A program made the translations under genes and the position numbers. Below, one piece after another: positions 25,504 through 33,445 of a DNA stretch of 44,980 nt; within the stretch, counting starts at the first letter, position 1; each line of letters opens with the position of its first letter. The DNA comes from an uncultured Lachnospiraceae bacterium. GTDB lineage: Bacteria; Bacillota; Clostridia; Lachnospirales; Lachnospiraceae. The DNA lies in assembly GCA_946407725.1 (NCBI GenBank), contig CAMJPM010000013.1:1-44980 (forward strand), given 5' to 3'. The notes beneath the pieces are model-generated. The model was not told the origin of the DNA. It saw only the letters and a program-made list of their open reading frames with translations, and did not search any database.

Positions 25504-26181
25504 TCAGTCCCCGGCGCCGTATTTTTCATAATAGGCGTCGATCCTCGACCTGAGCTCGTTATCTATTATCCTTCTGCCTTTTATTTCATGGCTCAATAAA
25601 TATTCCACAACCTCCGACATTTTCACTATGGATACCGTCTTAAAACCATGCTCTTTTTCTATCTCTTCCAGTGCGGAGGCCGAACCCGTTCCCCGCTCCT
25701 GTCTGTCCACGGATACCGTAAGCCCCTTTATCTCCACATTTCCGCAGCTCTTAAGTATGGGTACCGTCTCTCTTATGGAGGTTCCGGCGGTGGTAACATC
25801 TTCTATTATCACAACCCTGTCCCCATCTCCTACGGGTCCTCCCAGCAGGGCACCCTTATCCCCGTGATCCTTTATCTCCTTGCGGTTACTTGCATACCGT
25901 ACCTCTGTACCGTAGAGCTCGCTGAAAGCGATGGCAGTGGTGACAGACAGTGGGATCCCCTTGTATGCCGGGCCGAAAAGCACATCAAAATCCGTACCGA
26001 AAGCGCCGTGAATGGCTTTCGCATAGTATTCCCCCAGCTTTTTTAACTGGCTGCCCGTTCTGTAAAAACCGGTATTCACGAAAAAGGGTGTGCTTCTTCC
26101 GCTCTTTGTCACGAAATCCCCGAATTTCAGGACTTCACACTCCAGCATAAATTCGATAAAGCCTTCCTTATATGTGTCCAT
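25504..26181 (-). CDS. pyrE: Orotate phosphoribosyltransferase
   Basis: The 225-aa enzyme makes OMP from orotate and PRPP. Motifs include GDFVTKSGRSTPFFVNTG, LFGPAYKGIPLSV and the PRPP-binding loop VVIIEDVTTAGTSIRE. Its ATG overlaps the pyrF stop by 14 nt, with AAAGGGG as ribosome site inside pyrF. The length and the RKEIKDHGDKG loop are typical of the family. Confidence 0.97.
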   Translation of the reverse strand: MDTYKEGFIEFMLECEVLKFGDFVTKSGRSTPFFVNTGFYRTGSQLKKLGEYYAKAIHGAFGTDFDVLFGPAYKGIPLSVTTAIAFSELYGTEVRYASNRKEIKDHGDKGALLGGPVGDGDRVVIIEDVTTAGTSIRETVPILKSCGNVEIKGLTVSVDRQERGTGSASALEEIEKEHGFKTVSIVKMSEVVEYLLSHEIKGRRIIDNELRSRIDAYYEKYGAGD

Positions 26182-27088
26182 TTATGTCCCCTTTCATATT
26201 TATCACTGCTTCCCTCGCCGCCTCCGCGTATCCGTATTCGTCAAACCTGTCTTTATACCGGTCCATTGTATATGCGGCTATAATGCCTCTGGAGGAATTA
26301 ACTATGGCTCCCAGGCCGTCTTCATTAAAGAAACCCTTCAGGTTCTCTGCCGTTCCTCCCTGTGCCCCGTATCCCGGAACCAGAATATACGCATGGGGCA
26401 TGATCTTCCGGAGAACTCTTCCCATCTCGGGATAGGTTGCCCCGACCACGGCCCCCACATCCGAATATCCTTCTTCATAGTGACCCTCTCCCCATTCCTC
26501 CACGTACCGGGCCATGATCTCATACAGGGGTTTTCCGTCACTAAGCCTGTCCTGCAGTTCCCCGCTGCTTTTATTACTGGTCTTCACCAGGACAAAGATG
26601 CCCCTGTCGTTTTCCCTGCATACATCGATAAAGGGCTTCACCCCGTCACTGCCCAGATATGGATTTACAGTACAGAAATCCTCGTCAAAGGGGCGGAATT
26701 TCTTTTCCCCGATCTGCACTTCCCCGATATGGGAACGGGCATATGAGGCCGAGGTATTTCCGATATCTCCTCTTTTTATATCCCCTATGACCAGAAGTCC
26801 TTTTTCGTGACAGTAATCTATGGTGTCCTTAAAGGCTTTGAGTCCCGGTATCCCGAACTCCTCGTACATGGCGATCTGCGGCTTTACTGCGGGAATAAGA
26901 TCAGAAACTGCGTCAACTATACCCTTATTGAATTCCATAATGGCTGCCGCAGCCCCCTCAGGGGTCTCCCCGAATTCCTCAAAGGTCCTTTTCTTAATGT
27001 GCCCGGGAATGAATTTCAGTGAGGGATCCAGCCCCACACAGATGGGTGATTTTTTTTCCTTTATCAGTCTGATAAGCTTTCCTGTCAT
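26168..27088 (-). CDS. pyrF: Orotidine 5'-phosphate decarboxylase (type 2)
   Basis: The 306-aa enzyme decarboxylates OMP to UMP. It begins with the type-2 signature ICVGLDPSL and has the catalytic segment LVIGDIKRGDIGNTSASYA (Asp-Lys-x-x-Asp), then VNPYLGSDGV and a C-terminal GLGAIVNSSRGII phosphate-binding region. The long form with an insertion (ANKSSGEL-type loop region, here TSNKSSGELQD) is typical of Clostridia and actinobacteria. Its start lies 2 nt after the TPR lipoprotein gene, with GAGG upstream. Confidence 0.97.
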   Translation of the reverse strand: MTGKLIRLIKEKKSPICVGLDPSLKFIPGHIKKRTFEEFGETPEGAAAAIMEFNKGIVDAVSDLIPAVKPQIAMYEEFGIPGLKAFKDTIDYCHEKGLLVIGDIKRGDIGNTSASYARSHIGEVQIGEKKFRPFDEDFCTVNPYLGSDGVKPFIDVCRENDRGIFVLVKTSNKSSGELQDRLSDGKPLYEIMARYVEEWGEGHYEEGYSDVGAVVGATYPEMGRVLRKIMPHAYILVPGYGAQGGTAENLKGFFNEDGLGAIVNSSRGIIAAYTMDRYKDRFDEYGYAEAAREAVINMKGDINGHI

Positions 27089-27090
27089 TT

Positions 27091-28125
27091 TTACCTCGTT
27101 TTTAAGAATTCGTATTCTCTTTTTGCCACTTCATCATCGGGATACGCCTTTAAGTAGGATTCCATCAGCACAGCCGCTTTCTTAAAATCAGAGAGATATT
27201 CATAAGCCACTATCTGATTAAAAAGCAGTGACTGTACTATCCCGCTGTCACCCTGTTCAAGACCGGTCTCAAAGGACTGAAGTGCAGCCTCATATTCTCC
27301 GGTATCCATCTCGCATAGTCCAAGCTGGTTATATATCTCCACATTTCCCTTGTTTTCCATGAGATAGGTTTTATAGAGTGATGCGGCGTAGGACTTGTCT
27401 CCCAGGGCTTCATAGGTTTTTCCCAGCCACAGTATAAGCTCCGGGTCTGAACCGTCACCTCTGGCAGATTCCAGATTATCCTTGGCTTCATCATATTCGC
27501 CCATGAAAAAGAGCAGCTTTCCCTTCTGGAAATCGTTGATCTTTGTAAGCTCCATGGCACTTTTCAAAAATCCGCCTCCCTCCTCGGCAAGTCCGGCGTT
27601 TGAAAGACATTCATAGATATCGATATAAAGATCCGGATCGTTTTTATTAAGTGAGACCGCCATGTTAAAATCCCTCATGGCCAGATCATCCTCCCCCAGG
27701 GCAAGGAGGGACTTGCCTCTTAAGAAAAAGGCGTCCGGATCATTTCTGTCCAGGCTTATTATGGCTGTACAGGTTTCCCTGGAAGACGCGGGATCCCCGT
27801 TCCTGAACTGGGCTACAGCCAGATAAAAGGCGGTATCAAATTCCATCTCTCCCACATATCCCCGGGATTCCCCAAGGGATGAGCGTAATGCTGACACGGC
27901 ATTATCATACTCAGCATTCCCCATATAGGCTATTCCCTGTCCCCTGTATATATCCTGCAGATCCTCATTGTTTTCCATCGCCTTGTCAAAATACTCCAGC
28001 GCCAAATCATAGTTTTTTTCCGAAAGCGCTATATATCCCTGTTTCGTGCTCTCCCCATCGGAAAATGCAGCGCAGCCCGTGAGTAAGCATAGAAACATGG
28101 CGCAGATCAAAACCTTTACTTTCAA
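27091..28125 (-). CDS. TPR-repeat lipoprotein
   Basis: The 344-aa protein starts at a TTG (28125) that overlaps the diguanylate cyclase stop (TTGA), with AAGGAC upstream. The signal peptide VLICAMFLCLLTGCAAF has a lipobox Cys near residue 18. At least seven tetratricopeptide repeats follow, for example GYIALSEKNYDLALEYFDKA, GIAYMGNAEYDNAVSALRSS and GLCEMDTGEYEAALQSFETG. TPR arrays mediate protein-protein contacts; the partner is unknown. It is exposed on the outer face of the membrane, and encoded between a cyclic-di-GMP synthase and pyrF, which gives no clear functional link. Confidence 0.88.
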   Translation of the reverse strand: MKVKVLICAMFLCLLTGCAAFSDGESTKQGYIALSEKNYDLALEYFDKAMENNEDLQDIYRGQGIAYMGNAEYDNAVSALRSSLGESRGYVGEMEFDTAFYLAVAQFRNGDPASSRETCTAIISLDRNDPDAFFLRGKSLLALGEDDLAMRDFNMAVSLNKNDPDLYIDIYECLSNAGLAEEGGGFLKSAMELTKINDFQKGKLLFFMGEYDEAKDNLESARGDGSDPELILWLGKTYEALGDKSYAASLYKTYLMENKGNVEIYNQLGLCEMDTGEYEAALQSFETGLEQGDSGIVQSLLFNQIVAYEYLSDFKKAAVLMESYLKAYPDDEVAKREYEFLKTR

Positions 28126-29471
28126 AGTGTACCGTCCTTTTTATATATCCTGAAACAGTCCTTGCCTGCTTCCTTTGCGTCATATAAGGCTCTGTCGGCA
28201 GCCTTGAAAAGACTCTGGTAATCCACCCCGTCCCTGGCAAAATACGCTATTCCGATGCTGCAGCTTATCCCCACGGTGATCCCCTTTTCTGTAAAAGCCC
28301 TCCTTATAGAATTGTTGAGCTTTACCGCCCGGGCTTCAGTAATACTTCTGGTGGTATTCTTCATAAATACCATAAACTCGTCTCCGCCCATGCGTCCCAC
28401 ATAGTCGCTTTCCCGGAAGATCTCCTTTATGGTGGAGGATACGAATTTTATCACCTTGTCCCCGTAGGCATGACCCAGGGTGTCATTCACGTTCTTAAAA
28501 TTATCCGTATCTATCATCATCATGGCGTGAATGCTTCCGAAGGAGCTGTTTTTTATAAATTCCTCTACCCGCTCCTCCATGGTGGTCTTGTTTAAGAGGC
28601 CGGTCATTCCGTCAAGGGCGATCTTTGCCTTCAGCTCTTCACTCTTCTTCTTTTCCTCGGTTATGTCCTTTGCGGAGCCCACCACCCTTATCACACGGTC
28701 GTTCTTATCCGCAAAGCTGATAAAGGTCAGTCTGGCCCAGGAATAGGCATTATTACCCTTCTCCCTTATCCTGTATTCCACTGTGCCCTTTTTAGGGCTT
28801 TTCAGGCAATCCTGAAATAATTCCATACAGAAAGGCAGGTCATCCGGGTGTATCACCGCAGAAAGGCAGTCATTTTCCATAAACCGCCGGATCAGCCTCC
28901 TGTTTCCCTTTTCGTCTTTTTCGGAGGTCTCCATGCAGTCGTTGATCACATTGTAGTCATACTCCGTATTGTCTACGGCCTCCTCAATAAGCTTCAGCCG
29001 CTCCGTCTCCATGTAAAGCTGCTCGCTGCTGCGCTGCAGCTCCGACTGTATAAGCTTTTCATTGGTAACGTCATTTATTACCACCAGAAATCTTCTGACA
29101 CCGTTACTGTCAGTGTAGAGCTTTCCCTTGTGTGTCACCCAGATGATATCGTCCATAATGCCCCTGACCCTGTATGTCAGCTCCACGGTGTCAAAAAATG
29201 CAGTCTGGTTGGCGATCTGTTCCTTAACCATTGGCCTGTCGAATTTATAGACAAAGAGCCCGAAGCTGTTTAAGAAATGCTCCCTGAAGCTCTTTTCGGA
29301 ACAGCCGAAAATATTGGTAAGTCCCTTGCTCACATACCCTATTTTTTCTGTCTCAACGTCATATTCCATAACGCCGCCGGGTATGTTTTCAAGGAGCATA
29401 TCCAGCATTTTCTTTGTGCCCTCAAGCTCCTTTGTGACTTCCTTCAGTTTTTCTTCCGCAGTTTTTTCCAT
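28122..29471 (-). CDS. PAS-PAS-GGDEF diguanylate cyclase
   Basis: The 449-aa protein has an N-terminal coiled stretch, two PAS-type sensor domains (about residues 22-138 and 160-272, both ending in the typical NDVTNEK and KDITEEK) and a GGDEF domain with intact GGDEF at 362-366. The RxxD inhibitory site (RESD, 353-356) lies five residues upstream. It should synthesise cyclic-di-GMP in response to a small ligand or redox signal and be feedback-inhibited. There is no membrane segment. A perfect promoter ends only 8 nt before the ATG, so the message is probably leaderless. A downstream ATG (codon 22) has only a weak GAGG and would remove little sequence. It heads the pyrF-pyrE operon. Confidence 0.92.
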   Translation of the reverse strand: MEKTAEEKLKEVTKELEGTKKMLDMLLENIPGGVMEYDVETEKIGYVSKGLTNIFGCSEKSFREHFLNSFGLFVYKFDRPMVKEQIANQTAFFDTVELTYRVRGIMDDIIWVTHKGKLYTDSNGVRRFLVVINDVTNEKLIQSELQRSSEQLYMETERLKLIEEAVDNTEYDYNVINDCMETSEKDEKGNRRLIRRFMENDCLSAVIHPDDLPFCMELFQDCLKSPKKGTVEYRIREKGNNAYSWARLTFISFADKNDRVIRVVGSAKDITEEKKKSEELKAKIALDGMTGLLNKTTMEERVEEFIKNSSFGSIHAMMMIDTDNFKNVNDTLGHAYGDKVIKFVSSTIKEIFRESDYVGRMGGDEFMVFMKNTTRSITEARAVKLNNSIRRAFTEKGITVGISCSIGIAYFARDGVDYQSLFKAADRALYDAKEAGKDCFRIYKKDGTL

Positions 29472-29479
29472 ACCCCTCT

Positions 29480-29508
29480 ATTATAATTTTTACTCCCTGT
29501 AATGTCAA
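29480..29508 (-). promoter_or_regulatory. Consensus promoter adjoining the diguanylate cyclase start
   Basis: TTGACA (29503-29508) and TATAAT (29480-29485) on the minus strand are perfect and 17 bp apart. The ATG at 29469-29471 begins 8 nt after the -10 box, so transcription should start within about two bases of the start codon. Confidence 0.85.
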
Positions 29509-29570
29509 AACGGATGAATTCAGCGGCCTGCCATTTCGCGAAAATTGCAACGTACTCGCTTTATTGTACA

Positions 29571-29610
29571 ACAAGACAGACAGGCAGGAAACCCGCCCGT
29601 CTGTCTTTTT
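29571..29610 (-). terminator. Terminator hairpin after the DUF805 gene
   Basis: AGACAGAC pairs with GTCTGTCT and the stem continues through GGC/GCC and GG/CC with two A-C mismatches around a three-base loop. On the minus strand it starts about 18 nt after the DUF805 stop and is followed by CTTGTTGT. On the plus strand it is followed by TTTTT, so it could stop transcription from both sides. Confidence 0.65.
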
Positions 29611-29627
29611 AAGAGCATTACGTTGTT

Positions 29628-29993
29628 TTACACTGTAGGGATGCTGTCCTTGGGATTGGGTCCGAACTGATTATCCCCGGGGTCACTGTCCTTGCAGGCC
29701 CATATGATAAGCAGGATCTCTCCGATACAGGGGATAAAACCGATAAGTACCCAGATACCGGCCTTTCCTATGTCATGAAGACGGCGCACTGATACCGCGA
29801 TACTGGGAAGCAGAACCGCAAGTCCCGCTACGCCTGCAAGCCATGTAATACCGATGGCATTCCCCACTGCTGTCAGTACAGATGACAGGATGAATGTGAA
29901 GAGCCAGAAATACCAGTACTCACTCCTCCTTGCTCTTCCGTTAAAATCAACATACTTCTTAAAACAGGTCTGTATAGCTTCCGCAAAACTCAT
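29628..29993 (-). CDS. DUF805 small membrane protein
   Basis: The 121-aa protein carries the DUF805 (PF05656) hallmarks: the N-terminal YVDFNGRARRSEYWYFWLF motif, a hydrophobic pair in the middle, VRRLHDIGKAGIW and a C-terminal GDNQFGPNP. There are about three to four transmembrane helices. Function is unknown. AAAGGAGAG precedes the ATG. It appears to be a single-gene unit between prfA and the diguanylate cyclase operon, with a terminator after it. Confidence 0.93.
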   Translation of the reverse strand: MSFAEAIQTCFKKYVDFNGRARRSEYWYFWLFTFILSSVLTAVGNAIGITWLAGVAGLAVLLPSIAVSVRRLHDIGKAGIWVLIGFIPCIGEILLIIWACKDSDPGDNQFGPNPKDSIPTV

Positions 29994-30079
29994 TTTTTTA
30001 CTCTCCTTTCATTTTGCTTTTTTTATTTTAGCAAGCAGCTTCGCTACTTACTGTATCACAACCGGGTACCGGCTGTAAA

Positions 30080-31153
30080 TCACATATTTTCCAGAGCGGC
30101 CAGTTTTGCGGCCACATCCGCATTGTTTAAGGACCCTATGACCTCATCCAGATCTCCCTCCATCACCTTTTCCAGGGAATATATGGTAAGCCCTATCCTG
30201 TGGTCCGTAAGCCTTGACTGCGGGAAATTATAGGTTCTGATCTTTTCCGATCTGTCCCCTGTTCCCACCTGGGATTTCCTTAAAGAGGCTTCCTCGGCGT
30301 GGGCTTTCTCCTTATTTAATTCATAGAGCTTTGAACGGAGTACCTTAAATGCCTTGGCCTTGTTCTTTATCTGGGACTTCTCATCCTGGCACGAGATCAC
30401 TATCCCTGTGGGGATATGAGTGAGCCTCACCGCGGAATCCGTTGTATTCACGCACTGTCCGCCGTTTCCCGAAGCCCTGAACACATCTATCCTGCAGTCC
30501 TTGGGATCTATATCCACCTCTATTTCCGTAGCCTCCGGCATTATGGCCACCGTCACGGTGGAGGTGTGTATCCTGCCGCCGGATTCTGTCTCCGGCACCC
30601 TCTGTACCCGGTGGACCCCGCTTTCATACTTGAGCTTTGAATAGGCACCCTTTCCGTTGACTATAAAGCTCACGAACTTAAATCCGCCGATACCGGTATC
30701 CTCCACATCTGTGGTCTCCACTCCAAAGCCGTTTTTTTCCGCATATTTTACATACATCCTGTAAAGACTGTTTGCAAAAAGAGCTGCTTCCTCTCCTCCG
30801 GCTCCGGCCCGGATCTCTATTATCACGTTCCGGTCATCATCAGCATCCTTGGGGATCAGCATCATTTTCAGCTGTTTTTCCAGCTCCGGACGCTTTTTCA
30901 ATGCATCATTGAACTCTTCCTTTGCCATGGCCTTAAGCTCAGGATCCTCCTCGGACCTCATCATTTCCTCGGAATCCGCTATCAGCCTTTCATTTTCCTC
31001 ATAGGAGCGGAATGCTTCAACCACCGGCAGAAGCTGCCCCTGCTCCTTCAGAAGATCCGAATAAAGCCTGGAATCGTCTGATGTACCGGGGTTATTCAGT
31101 CTCTCCGTAATCTCCTCGTATTTCAGGACTGTTTCCTTCAGCTTTTCAAACAT
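30080..31153 (-). CDS. prfA: Peptide chain release factor 1
   Basis: The 357-aa factor reads UAA and UAG and triggers peptide release. The catalytic GGQ lies in [14 protein letters not shown], and the stop-codon discriminator PxT appears as PET in [16 protein letters not shown], compatible with RF1. Length and the C-terminal [14 protein letters not shown] are normal. Its start overlaps prmC by 16 nt, matching their functional pairing, since PrmC methylates the GGQ glutamine. Confidence 0.97.
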   Translation of the reverse strand: MFEKLKETVLKYEEITERLNNPGTSDDSRLYSDLLKEQGQLLPVVEAFRSYEENERLIADSEEMMRSEEDPELKAMAKEEFNDALKKRPELEKQLKMMLIPKDADDDRNVIIEIRAGAGGEEAALFANSLYRMYVKYAEKNGFGVETTDVEDTGIGGFKFVSFIVNGKGAYSKLKYESGVHRVQRVPETESGGRIHTSTVTVAIMPEATEIEVDIDPKDCRIDVFRASGNGGQCVNTTDSAVRLTHIPTGIVISCQDEKSQIKNKAKAFKVLRSKLYELNKEKAHAEEASLRKSQVGTGDRSEKIRTYNFPQSRLTDHRIGLTIYSLEKVMEGDLDEVIGSLNNADVAAKLAALENM

Positions 31154-31974
31154 CTCACTACTCTTTCATTTCCCGAATAATCTTTTATCACCCTGATATT
31201 CCTGTATCCGACGTCTTCCAGTATCTTTGAAACCTGATCCCCCTCATCATATCCTATCTCCAGAAAGAGATGTCCGCCGCTGCAAAGATGATCTGAGGCC
31301 TCATCGGCGATCCTCCTGTAAAACATAAGGCCGTCCTCCCCGCCATCCAGGGCATTCCACGGCTCATGTAATCTAACCTCATCCATCAGGGTATCGATAA
31401 CTTCGCTCTTTATATATGGGGGATTGCACAGTATGTGGTCAAATCTGCCCTCTACATTGCTGAAGAGATCGCTCTCGATAAATTCAGCATTTTCTATGGA
31501 GAGTCTCTTTGCGTTCTCCCTTGCAAGAGACAGGGCAAAGGGCGAAATATCCGCTCCCACTCCCGTAACAGCGTTCTTGTACTTCATAAGGGATAAAAGG
31601 ACACAACCGCTTCCGGTACACATATCCAGAACATAAGAGCCGTCATCCACTTCTGTCATGGCCTCTTCCACCAGAAACTCGGTATCTATCCTGGGTATCA
31701 GGACCTTTTCAGAAACAAGGAAATCAAGTCCCATAAAATCCGTATGTCCTGTAAGAAGCTGTACCGGGATCCGCTCTCCTCTTTTTTCTATTATCTCCCT
31801 GAACCCTGAGAGCACTTCCTCGGAAAGGGCGGTTTCATCTCCATGAGTCAGAAAAAATGTCCTGTCCTTACCGCTGATATGGGAAAGCAGCAGGTAAGCG
31901 TCTCCCCTGCTCTCCGCAACGCCCCTTTCCGACAGGTATCCCTCAGCATATTCCAAAGCTTCACTGTAAGTCAT
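31138..31974 (-). CDS. prmC: Release factor glutamine methyltransferase
   Basis: The 278-aa SAM-dependent enzyme methylates the GGQ Gln of RF1 and RF2. The N-terminal helical domain is followed by a Rossmann fold with [15 protein letters not shown] as SAM loop and the catalytic NPPY in [12 protein letters not shown]. The start overlaps the DUF1385 stop by 4 nt. The DUF1385-prmC-prfA order downstream of rpmE is common in Clostridia. Confidence 0.96.
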   Translation of the reverse strand: MTYSEALEYAEGYLSERGVAESRGDAYLLLSHISGKDRTFFLTHGDETALSEEVLSGFREIIEKRGERIPVQLLTGHTDFMGLDFLVSEKVLIPRIDTEFLVEEAMTEVDDGSYVLDMCTGSGCVLLSLMKYKNAVTGVGADISPFALSLARENAKRLSIENAEFIESDLFSNVEGRFDHILCNPPYIKSEVIDTLMDEVRLHEPWNALDGGEDGLMFYRRIADEASDHLCSGGHLFLEIGYDEGDQVSKILEDVGYRNIRVIKDYSGNERVVRCLKS

Positions 31975-32981
31975 TTTCCAAAGTTTTCCTTCAGGTAGCT
32001 TTTCCAGTCAAAAACCGCTTCCACGGAAGCTATGCCCACCTTTATCATATCGTCATCCGGCTCCGCGGTGGTGAGCTTCTGCATCATTAGACCGGGAAGT
32101 GACAGGGACTGCACTACAGGATTATTGCTGCGTCCCGCCAGCCTTATAAATTCATAGGCTACCCCTGCTATGAGAGGTACCAGTATTATCCTTAAAAGCA
32201 CCCGCATAATACGGTTTGGCGTGTCTATCAATGTAAAGAAAATAATGGATACTACCATTACATATAGGAGAAAGCTGGTGCCGCACCGCCTGTGTTCCCT
32301 GGATGCAGCCCTCACGTTTTCAAGTGTCAGCTCATGCCCGGTTTCAAGACAGTTTATACACTTATGCTCTGCCCCGTGATACCTGAAGACCCTTTTTATA
32401 TCCTCCATCATGGAGATGCCCTTAATATAAGCCACGAAGATCAGCAGCCTGATGATGCCTTCAAATAAAGCAAGAAGCCTTGGACTTCCGATCCAGCCCG
32501 ATAACACAAGGGAGATATAGTAGGGTATCACCATAAAGAGCCCCATTGCAAGGAACATGGCAACTATCATGATTAAAACAGTGAAAACCCCCATGGAGCT
32601 CTCCTTTTCCTTTGCCGTCATGACCTCCGGACCCTTTTCGCCCTCTTCCTTTTTTTCTTCTTTACTGCCTTCTTTATTATCTTCTTTGTTATCTTCCCCG
32701 GAAAGCTCCTCCGCAAAGAAATCTGCTGAGTAATTTAAGGCCTTCATCCCCAGGACAAGGGAATCTATAAAACCAACTATCCCCCTTAAGATCGGGATCT
32801 TTCCCGCTTTCTCGGAAGGGATTATTCCCTTATATACATCCTTTACTATAGCCATTTCTCCGTCCGGCTTCCTCACAGCCACGGCGTAATTTTCCTTATT
32901 TCTCATCATTACGCCCTCCATAACGGCCTGCCCGCCTATTCCGGAGTATTTTGCATTACATGCTGTATTGTTTTCCGCCAA
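31971..32981 (-). CDS. DUF1385 membrane protein
   Basis: The 336-aa protein has the DUF1385 (PF07136) signature: GIGGQAVMEGVMMRNKENYAV at the N-terminus and FRYHGAEHKCINCLE with RCGTSFLLYV in the middle. There are four to five transmembrane segments and a charged insert (about residues 95-120, SGEDNKEDNKEGSKEEKKEE). The biochemical function is unknown; the His/Cys-rich motif suggests metal or iron-sulphur binding. It starts at TTG 32981 with AAGGGAGA upstream, directly next to a strong hairpin that may control access to the ribosome site. Confidence 0.92.
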   Translation of the reverse strand: MAENNTACNAKYSGIGGQAVMEGVMMRNKENYAVAVRKPDGEMAIVKDVYKGIIPSEKAGKIPILRGIVGFIDSLVLGMKALNYSADFFAEELSGEDNKEDNKEGSKEEKKEEGEKGPEVMTAKEKESSMGVFTVLIMIVAMFLAMGLFMVIPYYISLVLSGWIGSPRLLALFEGIIRLLIFVAYIKGISMMEDIKRVFRYHGAEHKCINCLETGHELTLENVRAASREHRRCGTSFLLYVMVVSIIFFTLIDTPNRIMRVLLRIILVPLIAGVAYEFIRLAGRSNNPVVQSLSLPGLMMQKLTTAEPDDDMIKVGIASVEAVFDWKSYLKENFGK

Positions 32982-32994
32982 ATCCGTCTCCCTT

Positions 32995-33027
32995 GATGAT
33001 CACCGGAATTTACAATTCCGGATCATC
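32995..33027 (-). promoter_or_regulatory. Hairpin abutting the DUF1385 ribosome site
   Basis: GATGATC (32995-33001) pairs with GATCATC (33021-33027) and CGGAATT with AATTCCG (33004-33010/33014-33020), leaving a 2-nt bulge and a 3-nt loop. The stem ends one base from the AAGGGAGA ribosome site. It could modulate translation or protect the processed 5' end. Confidence 0.5.
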
Positions 33028-33036
33028 GATAAACGA

Positions 33037-33058
33037 GCCGCCACCCTTAGGTGACGGC
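33037..33058 (-). terminator. Terminator-like hairpin after rpmE
   Basis: GCCGCCACC (33037-33045) and GGTGACGGC (33050-33058) pair over nine positions with one wobble, with a 4-nt loop. It lies 15 nt past the rpmE stop. Only a short T-run follows on the minus strand, so some read-through into DUF1385 is likely. Confidence 0.55.
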
Positions 33059-33072
33059 CCCTCTTTTACTGC

Positions 33073-33276
33073 TTATGAATTTATGCCATACTTCTTATTG
33101 AACTTATCTATTCTGCCGTCTGCACGGGTAGCCTTCTGCATACCTGTGTAAAATGGATGGCACTTGGAACAAACTTCCACCTTGATCTCCTGTTTTGTAG
33201 AGCCTGTGATAAATGTGTTCCCGCAGTTGCAAGTAACTTTCGCCTGATAGTAAGCAGGCTGAATATCCTGTTTCAT
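33073..33276 (-). CDS. rpmE: 50S ribosomal protein L31, zinc-binding type
   Basis: The 67-aa protein matches L31 and has the four zinc-ligand positions of the C+ type: CNCGNTF and [11 protein letters not shown], followed by [11 protein letters not shown]. Length is typical. The start has AAGGTGAGG upstream. A leader of about 95 nt with a stable hairpin (33301-33324) suggests autoregulation, as known for L31 leaders in several phyla. Confidence 0.97.
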   Translation of the reverse strand: MKQDIQPAYYQAKVTCNCGNTFITGSTKQEIKVEVCSKCHPFYTGMQKATRADGRIDKFNKKYGINS

Positions 33277-33300
33277 AACCTCACCTTATAACCTTTCTCC

Positions 33301-33324
33301 GGATCCCTGTCAAATACAGGATCC
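33301..33324 (-). promoter_or_regulatory. Hairpin in the rpmE leader, possible L31 autoregulatory element
   Basis: On the minus strand GGATCCTGT and ACAGGGATCC form a 9-bp stem with one bulged G and a 5-nt loop, ending about 25 nt before the rpmE start and adjacent to the AGAAAGG stretch. L31 leaders bound by their own protein are known in several phyla; I cannot match a specific family by eye. Confidence 0.5.
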
Positions 33325-33378
33325 TTTCCTGCAGACCATAGATTTCCAACCCAGAGCCTGAAAAATCGCAGCCCATAA

Positions 33379-33407
33379 AGAATATCACAGGAAAAGAAAA
33401 AAAGCAA
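33379..33407 (-). promoter_or_regulatory. Probable rpmE promoter
   Basis: TTGCTT (33402-33407) and TATTCT (33379-33384) on the minus strand with a 17-bp T-rich spacer. It would place the start about 95 nt upstream of rpmE. Confidence 0.5.
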
Positions 33408-33445
33408 GAGGGATGTTCCTTTGTATTTTTGTTAAGGCGTCACTG

